Below, piece by piece: positions 32,731-41,187 of a DNA stretch of 42,276 nucleotides (position 1 is the stretch's first letter; every line of letters starts with the position of its first letter). The DNA is taken from assembly GCA_032160945.1 (NCBI GenBank), contig JAVHTL010000007.1. The stretch is one strand, 5' to 3'. Both the position numbers and the translations under genes were made by a program. This stretch comes from Fervidibacter sp032160945. GTDB taxonomy: Bacteria > Armatimonadota > Fervidibacteria > Fervidibacterales > Fervidibacteraceae. The notes below the pieces were generated by a model, which was not told the DNA's origin, did not search any database, and saw only the letters and a program-made list of their open reading frames with translations.

Positions 32731-33405
32731 CTAAACTCGCAGCAAGTGTGCTAATTCGCTCAAACGCTCAATCACTGCAAACGCACCTGCCTGCAACAAA
32801 TTCTGCCTTGACAATTTATCGTGTGCGATGCCAATAGGCACAAGCCCGATTTTTAAAGCGACCTGCATGTCGCTTGGGTGGTCGCCGACAAATGCCGCTT
32901 GAAAGCGCTCACGAAAAGGGTTGACATTCAGTTGCTTCAAAGCGAAGAGCAAATGTTCAGGGTTTGGCTTGAGCGACCGAACATGGTCGCGGGTGACGAT
33001 GACATCAAAAGGGAGCGGGTGACGGCTCAAAACTGTGCTGACAGCGTTCATGCTGTTGCGGGTGACCAAACCCACTTTAATGCCTTTAGCCCTAAGCGCT
33101 TGCAGCGTCGGCAAAACATCCTTTGGCGGGACAGCGATTTTCGCCGCTTCGTCTTCCATCTCAACGATGATGGCTTTCGCTATCTGTTCCAACTTGCGTG
33201 CCCTTTTTGGGTCAAACTGAGCAAGCCAACTTGCAGCCTGTTCAATTCGCTCCCATGAAAAGGGCGCAGTTAAAATGTGCAACGGAGCACCGAAAGAAGC
33301 AATGGCTTCGTTGACCCGCTTTCTCATTAGCGGGAAGTCAATCTCAAGGGTCACTAAAGTCCCGTCAAAGTCAAACAGAACTGCAGACACTTTGAACGCA
33401 GCCAT
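32731..33405 (-). CDS. HAD-superfamily phosphatase (phosphoglycolate-phosphatase-like)
   Basis: About 224 residues. Motif I is VLFDFDGTL with nucleophile D12 and acid/base D14; motif II is the Thr in GLVTRNS; motif III is K in LKPNPEH; motif IV is FVGDHPSDMQVA. A helical cap sits between motifs I and II (about 20-95), the subfamily I arrangement. It probably removes phosphate from a small sugar-type metabolite. The ATG at 33405 is chosen because upstream in-frame ATGs would add residues not typical of the family; the ribosome site (GGGTGA) is 11 bases away and weak. Confidence 0.88.
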   Translation of the reverse strand: MAAFKVSAVLFDFDGTLVTLEIDFPLMRKRVNEAIASFGAPLHILTAPFSWERIEQAASWLAQFDPKRARKLEQIAKAIIVEMEDEAAKIAVPPKDVLPTLQALRAKGIKVGLVTRNSMNAVSTVLSRHPLPFDVIVTRDHVRSLKPNPEHLLFALKQLNVNPFRERFQAAFVGDHPSDMQVALKIGLVPIGIAHDKLSRQNLLQAGAFAVIERLSELAHLLRV

Positions 33406-33550
33406 TATCCACGCAATCACCCAAAGCAAAGTTTTATGCAAAGAGCGAAACTCTGACAAACCTCAAGCCTGCGTTCCTACAATGCAGGTGATTCGTTTAT
33501 GGGGTGATGACTTAGCAGGTGCAACTTTGAGCAAAAGAGGACATTTTGCT

Positions 33551-35542
33551 TCATTTGCCCTTGACTATCAACCGCACTGAGGGAGCGACAGCGGTGATGT
33601 TTTGGTCTCCGACTTTCCCTTGCCCTTCCAAAAGCAGCGTGAAAATTCCTTGAGGCGTGACGCTTGCCAATTGAACTTCTATCACACCTTCCGACTGACC
33701 TTCCCCGATAGTGATAGCATCGGTTTTTGCTTTTGGTGGAAGACCTTGAACTACTTGGATTTGCACTGAGCCTTTGAAATCGTCTCTCCGTTCAACTTTC
33801 ACTGGGATTTTCAGCGTTTCGCCGACAATGCCTTCCACCACTTCAGGCGTGCTCAGACGAAATGCCAGCGGTTCAATGACACCGAGCACAACGACTTTTA
33901 CTGTGTCTTGCCGCTGCTGGTCAACATACTGCACTGTTTCAAGTCCAATGCCCTCACGAGTTACAGGCTGGTTATCAATGCTGGCGGAACCGATGAACCC
34001 AAGTGGCATAGCGCCTAAGGGTGCATCGTCGGGAGTCGTCAGCGTCAATCTGCCTTCGTTCTGCCCCGAAGGCAAAATGAGGGGACGGACTTTCCATCCC
34101 GAAGGCAAATCGGTAACCGTCACGGTCACTTCGCCGTTAAATCCTTCCCTTCGCACGATAGAGACAGGGATAGCAACTGTTCCGCCTTGAGGGACACGCG
34201 GATTGTCTTCAGTAATGCGAACTTCAAAATCAGGTTGAAACGGTCGGAGAAGGAGAAAGTAAGCAAAAGCGATACCGCCTTCGGTCAAGCGGTTGCTCAC
34301 TTTAACGAAGAAATTGCCATCGGAAGGGGCTGTCCATTCAAGATAACTATCGGGTCGCTTCAAAAAGTCAGGATGGTCGTCGTTGGCAGCAATAACTTGC
34401 CCTTGTTCGTTCAAAACTTCTAACACAGAGTCAAGGGGCGAAAACAATCGCCATGCCCAAACTTCCATGACGAACCTTTGTTTCGCCTTCGCTGTGAAGG
34501 CAAAACAGTCCACATCGCCTGGACAATAAATTGTCCCGTTGACACCGACAGGAATTGTCAAGGGATTTGCTTGCTCTTTGGTATTGTTGGGTTCTACCTC
34601 CCAAAGGGTTTGAAAGGGGACACTGAGCAACGGCACAGGTGAAAAAACAGGTTGACCGTCAAGGGAAAACCAAACCTTTACAAGTTGGGTCGGTGACGGT
34701 GGCACGATCACATCCGCAAAGGAAGGTTCGTTGAGCAAGAACCTAAAAAGTTGAAGCCGAACAGGCATTCCCGCTTGCCAACCCAAAGGCAAAGCACGCA
34801 TCACAACTGGCGTCTTTCCGATAAACAGGCGATAGACAAACTGGACGCTGCCACGATAACTGATGTCGTGCAGTTCCAAAACATACTCTCCATCGGAAGG
34901 GGCAATGAACGCCAGTGCAGGGTCAGGGCGATTGTAAAGGTCGTCAACAAAAATTAACTCACGACCGTTGCTATCACGCACACGAAGAACACCATCCAAA
35001 AATCCCGGCTGCCCACCTGCTGAAGGCAGGTAAGGGAACAAACGCTGACCGTAAAGTTCTGCTGTCAGCATTTCGCCTGCTTTCAGTGATATGCGAAAAC
35101 AATCCACATCGTCGCCAGGGTTAAGAGTGCCATTGATGACGATAGGAAAAGATGCAATCACTTGCGCTTGATCAGTGGTGCTGTTGGGTTCTTTCTCCTT
35201 AATTTCAGCCAAAGGGCTGACGATGAAGCGGACACGGTTTGAGACACCGCCTTTTGTTACGATGCGGACATCTCGCTCTCCTAATTCAGCATCAGGTGCG
35301 ACGGTCAATTTCAACCGAACTTGATTGTTGTTTTCTACCTTCAAGATTTCTCCTGTCACACCTTTTCCGTTGACCCAAACAGAGAAAGCCGTTTGCAAAT
35401 GATTGCCTGTTGCAATAACCTCTGTGGTCGCACCTTGTGTTGAGCCAGCGGGAAAGATTGCTTGCAGATTGGGAACGGGCGGTTGTGCCAATGATAACTG
35501 GGCAAATCCGAATAAGATAACCAAAATCCATCGCCGCCACAT
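33551..35542 (-). CDS. Exported protein with pre-peptidase C-terminal (PPC) domains
   Basis: About 663 residues with a clear signal peptide (MWRRWILVILFGFAQLSLAQ). After an N-terminal IPT/TIG-like domain (FPAGSTQGATTEVIATGNHL) come two PPC-type beta domains, each opening with an EPN motif and a VDCF strand (EKEPNSTTDQAQ with DDVDCFRISL, and WEVEPNNTKEQA with GDVDCFAFTA). The rest is beta-sandwich repeats, for example PRVPQGGTVAIPVSIVRREG. It follows DUF1501 and DUF1549 genes, the set commonly found in planctomycete surface-protein cassettes. An ATG at 35554 is an alternative start. It is probably an extracellular glycan- or protein-binding component. Confidence 0.85.
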   Translation of the reverse strand: MWRRWILVILFGFAQLSLAQPPVPNLQAIFPAGSTQGATTEVIATGNHLQTAFSVWVNGKGVTGEILKVENNNQVRLKLTVAPDAELGERDVRIVTKGGVSNRVRFIVSPLAEIKEKEPNSTTDQAQVIASFPIVINGTLNPGDDVDCFRISLKAGEMLTAELYGQRLFPYLPSAGGQPGFLDGVLRVRDSNGRELIFVDDLYNRPDPALAFIAPSDGEYVLELHDISYRGSVQFVYRLFIGKTPVVMRALPLGWQAGMPVRLQLFRFLLNEPSFADVIVPPSPTQLVKVWFSLDGQPVFSPVPLLSVPFQTLWEVEPNNTKEQANPLTIPVGVNGTIYCPGDVDCFAFTAKAKQRFVMEVWAWRLFSPLDSVLEVLNEQGQVIAANDDHPDFLKRPDSYLEWTAPSDGNFFVKVSNRLTEGGIAFAYFLLLRPFQPDFEVRITEDNPRVPQGGTVAIPVSIVRREGFNGEVTVTVTDLPSGWKVRPLILPSGQNEGRLTLTTPDDAPLGAMPLGFIGSASIDNQPVTREGIGLETVQYVDQQRQDTVKVVVLGVIEPLAFRLSTPEVVEGIVGETLKIPVKVERRDDFKGSVQIQVVQGLPPKAKTDAITIGEGQSEGVIEVQLASVTPQGIFTLLLEGQGKVGDQNITAVAPSVRLIVKGK

Positions 35543-35598
35543 AGGTTCACTCATCCCCCGAATTTCAACTGCAGTAGCATTTTCATCCGAATTGGTTG

Positions 35599-36942
35599 TC
35601 ACAAAGAAGGCATGATTTCTTTCAGCAAGCCACCACTGACAACACCCAAGCGATGTGGTGTGATGTAAGCGACGCGACCTTGAGGGTTGGGCAAGCGCTG
35701 GTTGTAATCAATGCCGAGGAGTGTGTAAATGCTCGCTGCCAAATCCCAAGGGAGAACAGGTCGGTTCTTGACCGATTCACCCTTTTCGTCGCTTTCTCCG
35801 ACGATTTGCCCACCTTCAAACCCGCCACCAGCAACAAGGGCACTGAAAACATTGGGCCAATGATGCCTTCCACCTTGCCATTGGGATGACCAGTCAATCT
35901 TTGGTGTGCGTCCGAACTCGCCGATGCAAACAACAATCGTCTCCTTGAGTAAGCCTCGTTGTGCCAAATCCTCCAACAGCGTTGCCAAACCTCGGTCAAA
36001 AATGGGGAGATGGTTTTTCAAGTGTTCAAAGTTTTTGTAGTGGGTGTCCCAACCGCCCAAATGGACAGTGACGAAAGGAACTCCCGCTTCAACCAACCTA
36101 CGAGCCAGAAGGCAAGACTGACCGAAAATGTTTCTCCCATACTTGTCACGCAATTCGTTCGGCTCTTGTGAAAGTTCAAAGGCTTTTTTGGCATCGCCCA
36201 ATAGCAAACTGAACGCCCGCTGATAGAAACTGTCCAGCGATTCAAACAAACCGTTGGCTTCTACTCGTTTGGCTAAGTTGTCAAGGGCTTGCAATAGGTT
36301 TCGCCGATTGGTGACGCGCTCAGTCGTAACGCCGTGAGGGAGTGTCAACCCCTGAACTTTGAAGTTGGGACTGTTGGGGTCACTGCGGACAGCAAAGGGC
36401 TTGTATTTTCCGCCCAAGAAACCTGCCTCGCCATACCAAGGCGCTGGGTCGGGAATGGCGATGTAAGGTGGCAATTCGTTGGTTGAACCTTTCGCCCAAG
36501 CAACAACTGAACCCATGCTGGGATAGACCAAATCGCCACTAATGACATTGCCAGTGATGACGATATGGGTCGCTAACTCGTGGGCTGGCGAAACATGAGT
36601 CATGCTGCGGATAAGCGAATACTTGTCAGCGCATCGGGCTAAGTTTGGCAGCCACTCGGAAATGCGAATGCCAGAAACATTCGTCTCAATCGCCTTGAGA
36701 GGTCCTCGGTAATCTTCTGGCGCTTCAGGTTTGGGGTCAAAAGTGTCAAGGTGAGATGGACCTCCACTTAGCCATATCTGGATGACCGATTTCGCCTTAC
36801 CCTCTTTTGTCTGACCGTAGGCTTTCAAACGGAACAAGTCAGCCATCGTTAAGCCTAAAAGCGAGAGCGTTCCAATGCGGACGAAATCGCGGCGTGTGAT
36901 GCCATCACAAGTTTTGTGCATCCCCGTGCAAAATTCCAACAT
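35599..36942 (-). CDS. DUF1501 domain protein with Tat leader
   Basis: 447 residues. The N-terminus has a twin-arginine motif TRRDFVRIG (16-24) followed by a hydrophobic run, so it is exported folded. The pattern VIQIWLSGGPSHLDTFDPKPEAPEDYRG, SMTHVSPAHELATHIV and CIGEFGRTPKI is typical of DUF1501, a sulfatase/alkaline-phosphatase-like fold. The ATG at 36942 follows AAGGAGGC by 9 bases. The ~50-base gap from the DUF1549 gene implies one transcript. Biochemical activity is not established. Confidence 0.92.
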   Translation of the reverse strand: MLEFCTGMHKTCDGITRRDFVRIGTLSLLGLTMADLFRLKAYGQTKEGKAKSVIQIWLSGGPSHLDTFDPKPEAPEDYRGPLKAIETNVSGIRISEWLPNLARCADKYSLIRSMTHVSPAHELATHIVITGNVISGDLVYPSMGSVVAWAKGSTNELPPYIAIPDPAPWYGEAGFLGGKYKPFAVRSDPNSPNFKVQGLTLPHGVTTERVTNRRNLLQALDNLAKRVEANGLFESLDSFYQRAFSLLLGDAKKAFELSQEPNELRDKYGRNIFGQSCLLARRLVEAGVPFVTVHLGGWDTHYKNFEHLKNHLPIFDRGLATLLEDLAQRGLLKETIVVCIGEFGRTPKIDWSSQWQGGRHHWPNVFSALVAGGGFEGGQIVGESDEKGESVKNRPVLPWDLAASIYTLLGIDYNQRLPNPQGRVAYITPHRLGVVSGGLLKEIMPSL

Positions 36943-36990
36943 CGTTCATCGCCTCCTTGGCGAAAGTCGCCAATGGCTTTTGCACTTTGC

Positions 36991-39540
36991 TCAATGGTTG
37001 AACAAAAACTCCTTTGTGTTCAGCAACGCCCACAAAACATCTTGCCACGCTTGATCTTTTTGCTTCTCCCGTTCACGGACGTAATTTAGCGTCTTTTGCT
37101 TTTCTTCCTCTGTTGGAAATCTGCTGAAGGCAGCCAGCCAAAGTTCATCCATGATGGCTTCGTCTGAAGCACCTGATTGCAACAGCCTTTTGATGCGTTG
37201 GCTCTCCCTCACTTTTCGTTCCAGATGTTCACCGCTGATGAGGTAAAGGGCATGTTGCAACGCTGTTTCGGATTTGCGCTCGCATTCGCAAGGGATGTCT
37301 CTCTGGGGTCGCCCAAAAAGGTCAAGAAAATAAGACGAGATACGACTGTCAGGCAACTGAATAGCACGATAGCCCAACGGCAAGCCGTGAAACTTTTCGG
37401 GATGCTCACAAACTTGCGAAACAGCATCCAAAAGTTGTTCTGCCATCAATCGCTTGACAGGGTAGCGGGCAAAATGGACAATGGCTTGCTCGCTTTTGTT
37501 CCACTCGTTGGCTCGGCTGCTCGTTTGGTAAGTGCGTGAAGTCAGAATGAGCCTAAAGATGTGCCGTAGGTTATAACCGCTGCTTACCAACTCTTGCGCC
37601 AAGTAATCCAGCAACTCAGGATTGGACGGCGGATTGGAGGCACGAAAATCATCGGGTTCGTGGACGATGCCACGACCAAAGAGCCAAAACCAAATTCGGT
37701 TGACAATGTTGCGGGCAAAGTAAGGGTTTTCGGGAGAAGTGAGCCAGTCAGCAAAAACCTTGATTGTATCAACGCCGTCAATGTCTAAAGGTTGCGACGA
37801 ACCAAGGAATTTGGGCTTGACGATTTCGCCCGTTTTAGTGTGGCGGAAATTCCCGTTAGCGTTGAAGAACACCATTTGCTCGCCCCATTCAGGCAAATCT
37901 TTGATGCCCACCTTAGCAAAAAAGGCTGCTAAGCCGTGATGGTCGTTTTGACTCCAAGGCTCAAAAGGATGACTGTGGCATCGGGCGCAGTCTATCCTAA
38001 CGCCCATGAAAACTGTTGACACTGTTTCTGCCCAAGTTCTCGGCTCTCGTTCTGGGACGGAGCGATAAAAGTTCGCCACCCCTTTCCGATAGCCACTGCC
38101 AGAACTCAACAGCAACTCACGAACAAATTGGTCGTAAGGCTTATTTGTGGCAATGCTTTCTTGTATGAAGCGATGAAAATTCCAAACGCCTTTATCCCAA
38201 AGGTGGATGGGAAAATCACGCTTGACTCGCAATAAGTCGCCCCACTTGAGTGTCCAAAAGTCCACGAACTCAGGACGCTGCAACAAAGCATCAATCAACT
38301 TCTCCCGCTTTTTCGGGTCAGTATCGGAAATGAACTTGCGAACCTCATCGGGCGTTGGCAGCGTGCCGATGGCGTCCAAGAAAACACGGCGAATGAATTC
38401 GGTGTCATCACTGAGGGGCGAAGGTGGAATGCCCAACTTGCGCAATCGGGCAAGAACAAGTTCGTCTATCTTGTTGTTGGGCTTGAACTCGGAGAAAAAT
38501 TTTTCAGCATCGTCAGGTAAAGGTTGCGGAACGGCAATGCGAGCCATGGCAAATTTGCCCATGTAAATAGCCAAGATTGTCGCTTCACCGTAACCTTGAG
38601 CCTGAACCCGACCGTGTTCATCTACCGTCGCAACGGCAGATGAGTTGGAAAGGAAGCGTGTTAGTCTTGTCACATCCCGAACCGATTGGTCGGAGTAGTG
38701 AGCGAGGACACGCAATTGCCTTTGCTCGCCAGTTTTCAAACTGTCTTCCTTCGGCTGAACTTCCAATGAAATACAACGAGGTTGGTCATCTCTGCCCCAA
38801 GGCATACCTTGAGCGAGCCAATCCAGAAGCAACTGATGGTCAAGGGAGTTGGGAGCAATTCGCTGACCGCCACCATGAGAAATAGCGCCCGTTGCCTTGA
38901 GCAAAAACAGGCTCTTTTCAGGTTCAACACGGTTGACCCTGCGAGCAAAAATTGCCTTCGTCAAGGCGATGTAGTCCAAGTCTGGTTCGGCAGCGAAAAG
39001 GGAAAGTTTGAAACCGTTTTTGCCCTTGGGCGAACCGTGACAACCCGTTTGATTGCAGCCTGCCTTGCTAAGCACTGGCAAAACATCTTCAGTGAAACTG
39101 AGAGGGATTTCGGCAGAGAAATTTTTAACGGTCACCTCTGTCTTGGAAGTCAGATTGCCGAAAGTTGCAACAATTGCTGTCTCCCCATCGCCATTTGGAG
39201 CAACGAGACCAAATTCATCCACTGTCGCTACCTTCGGGTTTTCCGACCGAAACTTCGCTTCATGGGTGACATCAACGAACCGCCCATCCTTGTGGCGAGC
39301 AAAAACGATTAACTGAGCCGTCGCATAACGGTTGGGTAAAGTCACTGTGCTTGGTTCAATGTAGATGCTTAACCATTCGGAGAGATGAGGTTTGGGCATT
39401 TGCCACTTTGCATGAGGTTTTGCTGAAGTGCGGCGGGCAAGTTTATCGTGACGGTTCTGCTCCCTTGCTACCGCTGTTAAAGGGGACGCCATCCAAACTG
39501 AGAAAACGAAAAGCATCATAAGCGCCGCAACCCGCCGCAT
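36991..39540 (-). CDS. DUF1549/DUF1553 protein with BIG2-like and haem-motif domains
   Basis: 849 residues. After a signal peptide there is a BIG2-like immunoglobulin fold (about 52-140), then PVLSKAGCNQTGCHGSPKG, where C162-x4-C167-H168 is the relaxed haem c motif of planctomycete-type cytochromes. A second BIG2-like fold is at about 255-337. DUF1549 (about 358-540) includes a standard CxxCH, CARCHSHPFEPW at 518-522, and DUF1553 follows to the end (FADWLTSPENPYFARNIVNRIWFWLFGRG). The ATG at 39540 follows AAGGAGGC; an upstream TTG at 39582 is unlikely. Together with DUF1501 and PPC proteins it forms a cassette thought to act at the cell surface on complex polymers; that role is inferred. Confidence 0.9.
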   Translation of the reverse strand: MRRVAALMMLFVFSVWMASPLTAVAREQNRHDKLARRTSAKPHAKWQMPKPHLSEWLSIYIEPSTVTLPNRYATAQLIVFARHKDGRFVDVTHEAKFRSENPKVATVDEFGLVAPNGDGETAIVATFGNLTSKTEVTVKNFSAEIPLSFTEDVLPVLSKAGCNQTGCHGSPKGKNGFKLSLFAAEPDLDYIALTKAIFARRVNRVEPEKSLFLLKATGAISHGGGQRIAPNSLDHQLLLDWLAQGMPWGRDDQPRCISLEVQPKEDSLKTGEQRQLRVLAHYSDQSVRDVTRLTRFLSNSSAVATVDEHGRVQAQGYGEATILAIYMGKFAMARIAVPQPLPDDAEKFFSEFKPNNKIDELVLARLRKLGIPPSPLSDDTEFIRRVFLDAIGTLPTPDEVRKFISDTDPKKREKLIDALLQRPEFVDFWTLKWGDLLRVKRDFPIHLWDKGVWNFHRFIQESIATNKPYDQFVRELLLSSGSGYRKGVANFYRSVPEREPRTWAETVSTVFMGVRIDCARCHSHPFEPWSQNDHHGLAAFFAKVGIKDLPEWGEQMVFFNANGNFRHTKTGEIVKPKFLGSSQPLDIDGVDTIKVFADWLTSPENPYFARNIVNRIWFWLFGRGIVHEPDDFRASNPPSNPELLDYLAQELVSSGYNLRHIFRLILTSRTYQTSSRANEWNKSEQAIVHFARYPVKRLMAEQLLDAVSQVCEHPEKFHGLPLGYRAIQLPDSRISSYFLDLFGRPQRDIPCECERKSETALQHALYLISGEHLERKVRESQRIKRLLQSGASDEAIMDELWLAAFSRFPTEEEKQKTLNYVREREKQKDQAWQDVLWALLNTKEFLFNH

Positions 39541-39795
39541 TGAAAATCGCCTCCTTAATAACGCCCCTTGCCAAAGGCGCAAGCCATCAATTGTAACGCC
39601 TCAACCTTAGACGAATTTTTTATGCTTGAGGTTGGCTAAAGTAAAGCCCAAGAGTTTTTCTGCCAATCGCCACAATGAGCGCTTTTACGCTGACAACCCG
39701 TCACCCTCACATTACCGCTAAAATTGTGTCATCGTTTAGACGGGTTTTGCAAGTGGGTTATCGTTCCGACAAAAAGGCAAAGGGGGAATAACCCA
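39541..39795. other. 255-base divergent region between DUF1549 and Gfo/Idh genes
   Basis: It must hold promoters for both divergent units. CTGACA at 39690-39695 resembles a -35 element for the + strand gene but lacks a -10 box at proper distance. I see no palindrome or repeat of note. Confidence 0.3.
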
Positions 39796-40701
39796 ATGGT
39801 GCGCGTTGGAATTGTGGACACGGACACTTCGCACGCCGTTGAATTCACAAAACGATTGAACCACATCGGCATCGCTGAAGAGCAGTGGGTTGACGGTGCA
39901 AAAGTCGTAGCAGCATGGACAGCACCATCCGCTATCGTCCCAGAGGAGCGTCACCGAGAATACAACCGAATTTTGAGCGAAGAGTTAGGCATTCGGTTCG
40001 TTGACAGTTTGGAAGAACTGCGAAACTTGGTTGATGCCGTGATGGTTGAATCGCAGGATGGGAGTGTGCATTTGCAACGGGCGAAACCATTCCTTGAAGT
40101 GGGGATGCCTGTTTTCGTTGACAAGCCCTTTGCATGCTCTCTGCACGATGGGCTTTTGATGGCTGAAATTGCTGCAAAGCACAACGCTCCACTGTTTTCA
40201 AGTTCGTCTTTGCGTTACGCACTGGAAGTGCAACAAGTTCAAGAGCAAGTGAACGAATGGGGCAAAGTTGTCGCTGCAGATGCTTTCTCCCCTTCCTCAA
40301 CTCATCCACGCAACCCAGGCTTGTTTCACTACGGCATTCACGGCGTTGAAACTCTTTTTGCGTTGATGGGGAAAGGTTGTCTTAGGGTCAGGTGCATTTA
40401 CAACGATGACGGCGAAGTTGTTGTCGGCGAATGGGAAGATGGGCGCATAGGGACGATGAGGGGCATCCGCAAAGGTGCTTACGCTTACGGGTTCACCGTC
40501 GTTTGTGAGAAACAAGCGTGGGCAACAATAATTGATGTGCGGTTCATCTACCGTGAGTTGCTCAAGAGGGTGGTGACTATGTTTCAAACCCGAAAGCCAC
40601 CTCTTGACATCTCTGAGACGCTGCAAATCGTCGCTTTCATTGAAGGGGCAGGGCAGTCGGCAAAGCAAAATGGTGCGCCCGTTGATTTGCCGAAATTGTG
40701 A
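39796..40701 (+). CDS. Gfo/Idh/MocA family oxidoreductase
   Basis: About 301 residues. An N-terminal Rossmann-like start VRVGIVDTDTSHAVEF is followed by DAVMVESQDGSVH and FVDKPFACSLHDGLLMAEIA, where DKP replaces the usual EKP of the family. The C-terminal alpha/beta domain has HYGIHGVETLFALMGKG. The usual GxGxxG nucleotide loop is altered (GIVDTDTSH), so cofactor use is uncertain. The ATG at 39796 follows AAGGGGG by about 10 bases. A role in sugar or inositol metabolism is usual for the family; the substrate is unknown. Confidence 0.85.
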   Translation: MVRVGIVDTDTSHAVEFTKRLNHIGIAEEQWVDGAKVVAAWTAPSAIVPEERHREYNRILSEELGIRFVDSLEELRNLVDAVMVESQDGSVHLQRAKPFLEVGMPVFVDKPFACSLHDGLLMAEIAAKHNAPLFSSSSLRYALEVQQVQEQVNEWGKVVAADAFSPSSTHPRNPGLFHYGIHGVETLFALMGKGCLRVRCIYNDDGEVVVGEWEDGRIGTMRGIRKGAYAYGFTVVCEKQAWATIIDVRFIYRELLKRVVTMFQTRKPPLDISETLQIVAFIEGAGQSAKQNGAPVDLPKL

Positions 40702-40727
40702 ACAGGCTTTTTCACGGAGGTGTAAAA

Positions 40728-41177
40728 ATGAGGGCTGTCGTTCAACGGGTTTTTGAATCTTGGGTTGAGGTTGAAGGTCAAGAGGTTGCAAGGATAGGTC
40801 GTGGGTTGCTCGTCCTGCTCGGCATCGGTCAAAGTGACAGTGAAGAGGACGCTAAATACCTCGCCAGCAAAATTGCCCACCTGAGAGTTTTTGAGGACGA
40901 AGAGGGCAAACTCAACCTCTCCGTGCTTGAAGTTGGAGGCAGTGTCTTGGTTGTCTCCAATTTTACCCTCTACGGTGATTGCCGTAAAGGGCGACGACCT
41001 TCCTTCACTGATGCTGCGCCACCAGAAATCGCCAACAAACTTTACTTGCGATTTTGCGAGTTTCTGAAGACAGAAGGTGTGCCAGTGCAAATGGGCATCT
41101 TTCAGGCTCACATGCATGTCGGACTCATAAACGACGGTCCAGTCACCTTGCTCCTTGACAGCAGGAAACAGTTTTGA
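40728..41177 (+). CDS. dtd: D-aminoacyl-tRNA deacylase
   Basis: 149 residues, a full-length match. It removes D-amino acids (and glycine) mischarged on tRNA. Visible motifs are MRAVVQRVFESWVEV, the SNFTLYGDCRKGRRPSF active-site strand (usually SQFTLYGD; Gln is Asn here) and the cross-subunit MHVGLINDGPVTLLL motif. GGAGGTG lies just before the ATG at 40728. It is a housekeeping gene with no evident link to neighbours. Confidence 0.95.
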   Translation: MRAVVQRVFESWVEVEGQEVARIGRGLLVLLGIGQSDSEEDAKYLASKIAHLRVFEDEEGKLNLSVLEVGGSVLVVSNFTLYGDCRKGRRPSFTDAAPPEIANKLYLRFCEFLKTEGVPVQMGIFQAHMHVGLINDGPVTLLLDSRKQF

Positions 41178-41187
41178 CGGGAAAGTT

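Noticed and set aside
32415..32837. A 140-codon open frame on the + strand across the repeat array, and an 89-codon frame on the other strand
   Set aside because: Both are generated by the hairpin repeats and their spacers; the encoded protein is a repeat of the same phrase and overlaps the HAD gene.
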